A stretch of DNA of 10,350 nt. Origin: an uncultured Acidobacteriota bacterium. GTDB taxonomy: Bacteria > Acidobacteriota > Thermoanaerobaculia > Gp7-AA8. A program made the translations under genes and the position numbers. Below, in pieces: positions 4,955 to 10,350 of the stretch. Numbering within the stretch: position 1 is the first letter of the stretch; the number at the start of each line of letters is the position of its first letter. The DNA lies in assembly GCA_946887105.1 (NCBI GenBank), contig CAMPKJ010000176.1, positions 1 through 10,350 on the forward strand, in the 5' to 3' direction. The notes under the pieces were generated by a model. The model saw nothing but the letters and a program-made list of their open reading frames with translations, was not told where the DNA came from and ran no database searches.

Positions 4955-7746
4955 CAGAACCCGACGCGAATGCCGAATTGATACCTGCGCTGCGATCCGG
5001 AAACGATCGACGTCGGCCGGCCGAGGTTGAGATTGCCTTCCGGACCGACGAAATCCTGGAAGTTCTGATACCGCTCCTCATTGAACAGGTTGAACGCCTC
5101 GGCAGTCAGGCCGACGCTATACCTGCCCATGATCGGGAAATCCTTCTCCGCGCGCAGATCGACGGTCGTCCACGACGGTCCTTCGCCGGTGCGCGGCACG
5201 TAGCAGGTGGGACAGAAGCCCTGCGTGCGGTCGTGGATGCGGAACTTGTCGCCCGAGCTGTACTGCACGAGCGTCGACAGGCGCACGTCCCACGGAATGC
5301 CGAGGATGCCGCTGGCCACGATCTTGTGGTCCTGCGTTCCGGGCGTGCCGTAACGCGGCCAGTCGGCGATGGTGGGCAGATCGAGGCTGAACAGATCGCC
5401 GCCGATCTGCTCGGCATCCGCATACGTGTAGGCCACGTTGAAGCCGTAGCGGCCGCTGTACGGACGATCGAGCTGGATGTAGACCGCGTCGTACCAGGTG
5501 CGGATGTCGTCCGACGAAATCAGCACGTTGCTGTAGGCCGGATCGAACTGCGGGCAGCACTGGCCGGCGCCCCAGAGGTAGCTCAGGCCGTGGAAGCTGC
5601 GGATGTTCGCGTAGCTGAGCGACGCCACCATGTCGCCGAAGCTCTGGCGCACGCCGAGGTTCCACTGGTTCGAGTACGGCACGCGCGTGTCGTTTTCGAC
5701 GAGGAAGACTTCCGGCTTGCCGGTGATGCCCTGCGCGAGCAGCTCCTGCAGACCGGCTTCGGTCAGATAGCGCGGATCCCATTTCGCGGCGGGCTGGCCA
5801 TTGAACGGCGAGCCGTCCGGCGTGAAGAAGAACTCGCCGACCGAATGCTGCAGGCGGAAGGCCTCGTCGAGCGTGTTGTTGAAAAGGTTGCGATCGTAGT
5901 AACGGCCCGCGCCGCCGAAGATGATCGTGCGGCCGGTCCTGAGGACGTCGTACGAGAAGCCGAGACGCGGCTGCCACATGTAGGTCGGCTCTTCGCGATC
6001 GTCGCCGTCGGTGAAGAACTTCGCCGGGAACTGATCGGACAGGCGCTCGCGAACCTCCAGGGGCGTCACGAAGTCCGTGTTGAACATGTTCGTTTCGTAA
6101 TCCCAGCGCAGGCCGAGGTTGAGCGTCAGCTGATCGCTGATGCGCCAGTCGTCCTGCGCGTAGATGCCGAACTCGCGATTGTCCGCGGAGAGATCGGGAT
6201 CGCCGAGTCCGTAGCGCGCCTTGTACGGAATCGCGGAGCCGAGGTCGGTGCGGAAGAAGTAGCGCGGATTCTCTTCGAAGAATTTGGTGACCGTGTAATC
6301 GACGAAGTCGAGCGTGCTGCCGACCTTCACGGTATGCGAGCCGCTGCCGAGCCTCAGGCCCGAGAACGTCACGTCATCGCGCAGCGCCACGCGCTGCTGG
6401 CCGATGCGCTGCTCGGTGTCGCGTCCGCCGATGCGCAGCAGGCCTTCGTATTCGAAGCCGACCAGATCGGGATTGAGCGGCTGCGGGTTCCACTCGTTGT
6501 CGAGATAGCTGACCGAGAGTTCGTTGAACCAGGTCGACGCCGTGAACTGATGACGGCCGGTGAGACCGAAGACGTCGTTCTTCGCGTTCTCCGCCGCCTC
6601 GTAGCTGGTCTGACCTCCGAAGCCGCGGATGTCCGTCTCCTTGCGGAACGTCGCGCTGCCGTCGAGCAGCTGGCTGCTGGAGGGCTGGAAGCTGACCTTG
6701 CCGAATGCGAGGTCGGAGCGGAACGGCTGCGTGAACGTGCCGAGGAACGGGGCCAGGCTGGCGCGCAGCGCGGTGTCGTTCTGGAATGCGCCGCCGAGCG
6801 TGACCGTCTCTTCGCGATCCTGGTCGTTGGCTTCATAGGAGACGAAGAAGTGCAGGCGATCGCGCACGATCGGCCCGCCGACGCTCACGCCGTACTGGCT
6901 GCGCTCATAGGCCGGCTTCACGCCCGGACGGAACGGGTCTTCGGCGACGAGGTCTTTGTCCTGATAGAAGAGGAAGGCGTCGCCGCTCAGATCGTTCGAG
7001 CCCGACTTCGTCACCGCGGTGATGATCGCGCTCGAGGCCTTGCCGTACTGCGCGCTGTAGTTCTGCGTGATGACGCGGAACTCCTGCACGGCGTTCTGCG
7101 GGAACGGATTGCCGCGGCTGGCATCCTGGCCGACCGTGCCGCCCTGCACGACGTCGTTCTTGAAGCTGACGCCGTCGATGAAGACGTTCGTCGCCGATGC
7201 GCCCTGAGCGCCGGCGCGGATTTCCTTGCGCTGTTCGTCCGTCGACAGATTGACGCCCGGCGCGAGCGCGGCGAAGTTCAGGAAGTTGCGATCGTTCTGC
7301 GGCAGCGCTTCGATCTGTTGCGGCGTCACGCTCGTGGCCACCTCGGGTGTGCGCGTCTCGACGGCCACCGATCCCAGGACGGTGATCTGCTCGACCAGCA
7401 CGAGGTCGGGCGTGAGGCGGAAGTCGACGTCGAGCGTCTGGCCGAGGCGCAGCGTGATCGCCTGCGTCGCGCCTCTGTACGACGGCGCGGTGACGTCGAT
7501 GCGATACGGACCGGGCGTCAGGCCGGGCATCAGGAACGTGCCGTCCGCGCCTGCGATGGCCGTATGCCGGAAGCCGCTGGCGGTGTTCGTGGCCACGACT
7601 TCGGCGGTGGGAAACGGATTGCCGCCTTCATCCACCACCGTGCCGCGAATCGTCGACGTCGTGCCCTGTGCGAACGCGATCTGCGTCGTCGCCAGGCACA
7701 CCATCAGTGCAAGCAACAAAAAAATGCGAGAGAACCTCCGAGCCAT
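4954..7746 (-). CDS. TonB-dependent receptor with carboxypeptidase-regulatory-like N-terminal domain
   Basis: A 930-residue outer-membrane receptor that imports large ligands using TonB energy. The ATG at 7746 is chosen because AAGGAGG lies 5 nt upstream (7752-7758); in-frame starts upstream at 7761 and 7827 lack such a site. The signal peptide ends AFA|QG after residue 26. A carboxypeptidase-regulatory-like beta-sandwich follows at about 30-112 (IRGTVVDEGGNPFPTAEV, then DGTFLMPGLTPGPYRIDV). Then come a TonB-box-like VEQITVLGS, the plug (about 130-250, with ATNVFIDGV and SAIITAVTKSGSN) and a long beta-barrel ending in YQFGIRVGF with the C-terminal Phe typical of outer-membrane barrels. The architecture is the Oar/Acidobacteria type rather than a classical SusC; no SusD-like gene follows. 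Cys730-Cys731 and Cys845-x-x-Cys848 may form loop disulfides. It starts 29 nt after the lacI-type gene and overlaps the glycosidase start, so it probably imports the glycan processed by this operon. Confidence 0.96.
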   Translation of the reverse strand: MARRFSRIFLLLALMVCLATTQIAFAQGTTSTIRGTVVDEGGNPFPTAEVVATNTASGFRHTAIAGADGTFLMPGLTPGPYRIDVTAPSYRGATQAITLRLGQTLDVDFRLTPDLVLVEQITVLGSVAVETRTPEVATSVTPQQIEALPQNDRNFLNFAALAPGVNLSTDEQRKEIRAGAQGASATNVFIDGVSFKNDVVQGGTVGQDASRGNPFPQNAVQEFRVITQNYSAQYGKASSAIITAVTKSGSNDLSGDAFLFYQDKDLVAEDPFRPGVKPAYERSQYGVSVGGPIVRDRLHFFVSYEANDQDREETVTLGGAFQNDTALRASLAPFLGTFTQPFRSDLAFGKVSFQPSSSQLLDGSATFRKETDIRGFGGQTSYEAAENAKNDVFGLTGRHQFTASTWFNELSVSYLDNEWNPQPLNPDLVGFEYEGLLRIGGRDTEQRIGQQRVALRDDVTFSGLRLGSGSHTVKVGSTLDFVDYTVTKFFEENPRYFFRTDLGSAIPYKARYGLGDPDLSADNREFGIYAQDDWRISDQLTLNLGLRWDYETNMFNTDFVTPLEVRERLSDQFPAKFFTDGDDREEPTYMWQPRLGFSYDVLRTGRTIIFGGAGRYYDRNLFNNTLDEAFRLQHSVGEFFFTPDGSPFNGQPAAKWDPRYLTEAGLQELLAQGITGKPEVFLVENDTRVPYSNQWNLGVRQSFGDMVASLSYANIRSFHGLSYLWGAGQCCPQFDPAYSNVLISSDDIRTWYDAVYIQLDRPYSGRYGFNVAYTYADAEQIGGDLFSLDLPTIADWPRYGTPGTQDHKIVASGILGIPWDVRLSTLVQYSSGDKFRIHDRTQGFCPTCYVPRTGEGPSWTTVDLRAEKDFPIMGRYSVGLTAEAFNLFNEERYQNFQDFVGPEGNLNLGRPTSIVSGSQRRYQFGIRVGF

Positions 7747-7751
7747 GGACC

Positions 7752-7758
7752 CCTCCTT
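7752..7758 (-). promoter_or_regulatory. Shine-Dalgarno AAGGAGG for the receptor
   Basis: AAGGAGG lies 5 nt before the ATG at 7746. It fixes the receptor start at MARRFSRIF, giving a clean signal peptide, and excludes the in-frame ATG at 7761, which would place this site within the coding sequence. Confidence 0.85.
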
Positions 7759-7775
7759 CATATCTCCGGCACAAC

Positions 7776-8834
7776 TCAGGTTTGTTCGTTCGACGCGCGT
7801 CGCGGCGCGGCCGGCGGCGTTCCGCACGACTCGCGGACGACGAGCGTCGTCTTGATCACATCTCGTTTCTTGGCGCCGTCGCCGCCGCCTTCGACCGCTC
7901 CGATGACGTGTGCGACCGCACGACGGCCGAGCTCCGCGATCTCGACGCGCACCGTCGTCAGCGGCGGCGTCAGAAAGCGCGCAATCGGGATGTCGTCGAA
8001 TCCGACCAGCGCAACATCCTCGGGGACACGCAGTCCCGCTTCGCGGAACGCGCTCAGCGCGCCGATGGCCATCGAGTCGTTCGCCGCGAACACCGCGGTC
8101 GGACGCGTGCGCAGCGCGAGAATCTGCTGCCCCGCCTCGTGCCCCGAGCTTTCGGTGAAGAACCCCTGCAGTTCCGCGGTCTCGATGCCGCGCGCGCGCG
8201 TTTCGGTGCGGAATCCGCGGCGGCGCTGCTCCGCGTCGGCGTTGTGCGGCGGGCCGGCGATGAAGGCGATGCGCCGATGGCCGAGCGAGTGCAGATGGCG
8301 CACGACCTCGCGCGCCCCGCCGGAGTTGTCGACGGTGATGGAGGCACGCCCTTCGACGCGCGAGTTCAGCATCACCACGTCTATGCCCGTGGGCAGGTCG
8401 GCCAGCAGCGCGGACGGCTCGAGATCGGGCGACATCACGATCAGGCCGTCCACCAGACCGCGCACGGCCTGCACCACCGCGCGCATCTCGTCGCGATCGG
8501 AGTGCGAGCCGGAGAGCAGCAGGTGATAGCCGTGCTGGCGCGCGGCGAGATCGATGCCGCGGATCACTTCCGAGAAGAACTCGCCGTGCAGGTCGGGCAG
8601 CACCACGCCGATGGTGCGCGTGGAGCGCGTGGAGAGGCTGCGCGCGCCGGCGTGCGGGACGTACTGCAACTCGCCCGCGACGTCCATCACTCTACGCATG
8701 GTGTCTTCGCGGATCGGCCCCTTGCGATTGAAAACGCGCGAGACCGTGGCCACCGAAACTCCGGCTTTGGCCGCGACGTCCCGGATGGTGACGTTCGGCG
8801 CTACGACGGCGAGACCTCTCGGGGGACGCGGCAT
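7776..8834 (-). CDS. LacI-family transcriptional regulator
   Basis: A 352-residue repressor of the LacI/GalR family. The helix-turn-helix is TIRDVAAKAGVSVATVSRVF (16-35), followed by the hinge helix with the minor-groove leucine in ARSLSTR (64-70). The effector domain then begins at TIGVVLPDLHGEFF (74-87), a periplasmic-binding-protein-like fold with characteristic LGHRRIAFIAGP (185-195), PTAVFAANDSMAIGAL (245-260) and VALVGFDDIPIARFLTPPLTTV (274-295). The ATG at 8834 is the only start before an in-frame stop at 8850-8852; there is no clear Shine-Dalgarno. A near-perfect LacI-type operator lies 6 nt upstream, so it probably represses its own promoter and, by read-through, the receptor-glycosidase-transporter genes that follow on the same strand. 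The effector is expected to be a sugar released from the imported glycan. The unconserved C-tail (about 338-352) is Pro/Arg rich. Confidence 0.97.
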   Translation of the reverse strand: MPRPPRGLAVVAPNVTIRDVAAKAGVSVATVSRVFNRKGPIREDTMRRVMDVAGELQYVPHAGARSLSTRSTRTIGVVLPDLHGEFFSEVIRGIDLAARQHGYHLLLSGSHSDRDEMRAVVQAVRGLVDGLIVMSPDLEPSALLADLPTGIDVVMLNSRVEGRASITVDNSGGAREVVRHLHSLGHRRIAFIAGPPHNADAEQRRRGFRTETRARGIETAELQGFFTESSGHEAGQQILALRTRPTAVFAANDSMAIGALSAFREAGLRVPEDVALVGFDDIPIARFLTPPLTTVRVEIAELGRRAVAHVIGAVEGGGDGAKKRDVIKTTLVVRESCGTPPAAPRRASNEQT

Positions 8835-8840
8835 ACGTGA

Positions 8841-8854
8841 TGTAAACGGTTACA
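8841..8854. promoter_or_regulatory. LacI-family operator TGTAAACGGTTACA
   Basis: A 14-bp dyad with six of seven base pairs symmetric and the central CpG expected for hinge-helix binding by LacI-family proteins. It also fits the cre-type consensus TGWAANCGNTNWCA, a general shape for this family. It lies between the -10 candidate and the lacI-type start codon, covering the predicted transcription start, a standard place for repression. The neighbouring regulator is the likely ligand, by inference from position. Confidence 0.85.
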
Positions 8855-8856
8855 TG

Positions 8857-8886
8857 ACGATATGCCCGCCTCGCCGGGAATGTCAA
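8857..8886 (-). promoter_or_regulatory. Sigma70-type promoter candidate for the lacI-led operon
   Basis: On the minus strand TTGACA (8881-8886) is a perfect -35 box, followed after 18 bp by TATCGT (8857-8862), a four-of-six -10 box. Transcription would start near 8850, within the operator, leaving a leader of only about 16 nt. The spacer is GC-rich. The match is good by eye but untested. Confidence 0.6.
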
Positions 8887-8898
8887 GCCGTGACCGAG

Positions 8899-10350
8899 TC
8901 ACTCCGGCGACTGGAACGGTCTCCTCTCGTGTTGCGCCTGATGCGCGGGGAACATGGCCACGAAGAACTCCGTCCAGCCGCCCATGCGCACCCGCAGCAC
9001 GTCGTACTTTTCCGGATCGCGCGTGGCGCCGGACATGGTGTCGGGGTTCGCGCAGGTCACGGTCAGGATGTTCGAGCCCTTCCCGTCCGCGAATGCGCGC
9101 AGGCAGCGCGTCAGCGCGTCGGAGGGAAAGTCCTCGCGGATGGTGAAGTCGGTCGGCGCGCCGTCGGAGTAGAGCGTGGTCTCGTCCGAATACGCGCCGA
9201 GCGCGCGCAGGAAACTCGTGGCCTGCTCCGACGGCGGCAGATCGGCGAAGCCTGGCGCGGGACTGAGGTCGGACGCGAGCGGCTCGCCGAGATGACGGCC
9301 GTCCGCCGAGGCGCCGCACCACGCGCCGAACTCGACGTAGTTCTCGAACGTGCCCACGCCCGGCTGGATCTGAAATCCGCCGAACGGCTGCTCGGGCGTG
9401 CCGAGCTTCTTCGCCAGATCGATCATCTTCTGCGCGGTGGGCGCCTCCGGCTCGGTGAACACGCGGCGCGCGGTTTCGGCGACGCGGCGCAGGATCTCGT
9501 TGCCGAAGCGATCCACCTCTTCGTGACCGCGGCCGAACTTCGGCACGTGCACGGCCGTATTGCGCAGCTTGCGGAACCGTTCGGCCTGCGCCGCGATGCG
9601 TCCCGTGCCGGCCAGGGAACTGATGAACGGCTCGTCCATCTTCTCGCCCCAGTCGCACATCAGCGCGTCGACGAGGTGCGGCAGCGACGTCACCGCCGTC
9701 ACCGGATCGAACACCATCGTGCGGATCGCCCACAGCGAATCGATCACCGTCGACAGTCCGGTGAAGCCGGGCGCGATGACGTTGTACAGCGGACCGCCCG
9801 CGTAGTAGTCGAGTCCCTTCTCGAGACAACCTTCCGTCAGCGCGGACAGCAGCGGCGACGGACAGACGGCGCTCATCTGACCGAACACGCCGAGCGTGCC
9901 GTCGGTCTGCTTCGCGTACATCCAGCGCAGGTGCTCGAAGAAGAGATCCACCAGTTGCTCGAACGACGTGATCGCGCTCGGCGGCGGCGAAGTGAACGAC
10001 ACGCGCTGTCCGCGAAACCAGATCGGTCCCGCCGATGCCCATGCCTTCCCTTGATTGAGCGCCGCCTCGAGCACCTGCGGCGTGGTCAATCCGCCGAGCG
10101 TGAACCAGCTCGTGCCCGAGAGCTGCGGCTCGTAGCAGCCGTCGCATGCGTAATCGCGCGCCACGCGCAGCGGCACCGTGCTGTCCCACAGACCGCCCGC
10201 CTTCTGCGTTACGTCCGCGCCGTCGCCGACGCCTTCGCCGCTGGCGACGAGGCCCGGGATGACCTTCTCGTCATTGAGCAGAATCGGGTGCGCGCCGCCG
10301 CTCAGCAGCGCCAGCGCCGCTTCCTGCAGGATCTTCTCCGGCATGTCGCG
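8899..10350 (-). CDS. Glycyl radical enzyme, pyruvate formate-lyase superfamily (5' end outside window)
   Basis: The C-terminal 483 residues of a glycyl radical enzyme; family members are usually about 750-850 residues, so roughly 40% is missing at the N-terminus. The frame is open to the window edge. The active-site loop reads YACDGCYEP: the thiyl-radical Cys is at 10135-10137 and the catalytic Glu two residues later, matching the GCxE loop of dehydratase-, decarboxylase- and lyase-type enzymes rather than the Cys-Cys pair of pyruvate formate-lyase itself. The C-terminal radical loop is RMGGWTEFF, with the radical glycine at 8977-8979, equivalent to RVSGYxxxF in classical enzymes. Met, Gly and Trp in this loop mark an unusual clade. 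The enzyme needs a radical-SAM activase, not seen here, and is expected to work under anoxic conditions. Substrate unknown. It ends 64 nt before the lacI-type gene on the same strand; whether it is co-regulated is open. Confidence 0.93.
   Translation of the reverse strand, partial: RDMPEKILQEAALALLSGGAHPILLNDEKVIPGLVASGEGVGDGADVTQKAGGLWDSTVPLRVARDYACDGCYEPQLSGTSWFTLGGLTTPQVLEAALNQGKAWASAGPIWFRGQRVSFTSPPPSAITSFEQLVDLFFEHLRWMYAKQTDGTLGVFGQMSAVCPSPLLSALTEGCLEKGLDYYAGGPLYNVIAPGFTGLSTVIDSLWAIRTMVFDPVTAVTSLPHLVDALMCDWGEKMDEPFISSLAGTGRIAAQAERFRKLRNTAVHVPKFGRGHEEVDRFGNEILRRVAETARRVFTEPEAPTAQKMIDLAKKLGTPEQPFGGFQIQPGVGTFENYVEFGAWCGASADGRHLGEPLASDLSPAPGFADLPPSEQATSFLRALGAYSDETTLYSDGAPTDFTIREDFPSDALTRCLRAFADGKGSNILTVTCANPDTMSGATRDPEKYDVLRVRMGGWTEFFVAMFPAHQAQHERRPFQSPE

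Noticed and set aside
3476..4981. A 1.5-kb plus-strand open frame opposite the GH144-like gene.
   Set aside because: Composition is that of a reverse-complement shadow, with no recognisable motif, while the minus strand carries clear family blocks across the same span.
7747..7775. A separate promoter between the regulator and the receptor.
   Set aside because: The 29-nt gap holds only the receptor ribosome-binding site and no -35/-10 pair that I can see; co-transcription is simpler.
4888..8526. A 3.6-kb open frame on the plus strand, antisense to the receptor, the regulator and part of the glycosidase.
   Set aside because: Its translation is Arg/Ala/Glu/Val-rich without domain patterns, and it lies opposite three well-recognised genes. 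Long antisense frames are common in GC-rich coding DNA because of third-position bias.
8692..8886. A 64-codon minus-strand frame crossing the promoter and the start of the regulator gene.
   Set aside because: It is out of frame with the well-supported regulator, has no ribosome-binding site and would include the promoter and operator.

Overview
The window looks like chromosomal DNA from a high-GC, diderm (outer-membrane) bacterium. All eight recognisable genes lie on the minus strand, so biological order runs from high to low coordinates. A TonB-dependent receptor with an N-terminal carboxypeptidase-regulatory-like domain, several lipoproteins, a glycyl radical enzyme and GC-rich short intergenic dyads together suggest Acidobacteriota (Vicinamibacteria-like), with Gemmatimonadota or Verrucomicrobiota as alternatives. 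The taxon is an inference, not a sequence match.

Layout in transcription order: (1) 10350-8899, the C-terminal part of a glycyl radical enzyme cut by the window edge, with an unusual R-M-G-G-W radical loop. (2) 8898-8835, a 64-bp gap holding a strong promoter candidate (TTGACA/TATCGT) and a near-perfect LacI-family operator (TGTAAACGGTTACA). (3) 8834-7776, a LacI-family regulator. (4) 7746-4954, a TonB-dependent receptor. (5) 4954-3530, a GH144/'glucoamylase-like' (PF10091-type) lipoprotein glycosidase. (6) 3533-2229, a family-1 sugar-binding protein. (7) 2071-1196 and 1199-381, two ABC sugar permeases. (8) 384-1, the N-terminal part of a lipoprotein with a carbohydrate-binding-like beta-rich domain, running off the window. 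Start/stop overlaps (TGATG, TTGA, ATGA, ATGA) show that genes 4-5, 5-6 and 7-8 are translationally coupled.

Taken together this reads as one LacI-controlled glucan-uptake operon: outer-membrane import by the receptor, cleavage by the GH144-like enzyme, capture by the binding protein and import through the MalFG-type permeases. GH144 enzymes known to date act on beta-1,2-glucan, so beta-1,2-glucan or sophoro-oligosaccharides are the best substrate guess. No SusD-like partner, ABC ATPase or radical-SAM activating enzyme is present in the window.

The most unusual signal is structural. Three different dyad repeat elements sit at the 5' boundaries of three operon genes. One (2085-2207) is a paired REP-like element between the binding protein and the first permease. 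The other two are built from degenerate heptamers and are absorbed into reading frames: 3452-3536 supplies the stop codon of the glycosidase, a TTG start and the N-terminus of the binding protein, and 273-360 supplies most of the signal peptide, the lipobox cysteine and the linker of the last lipoprotein.
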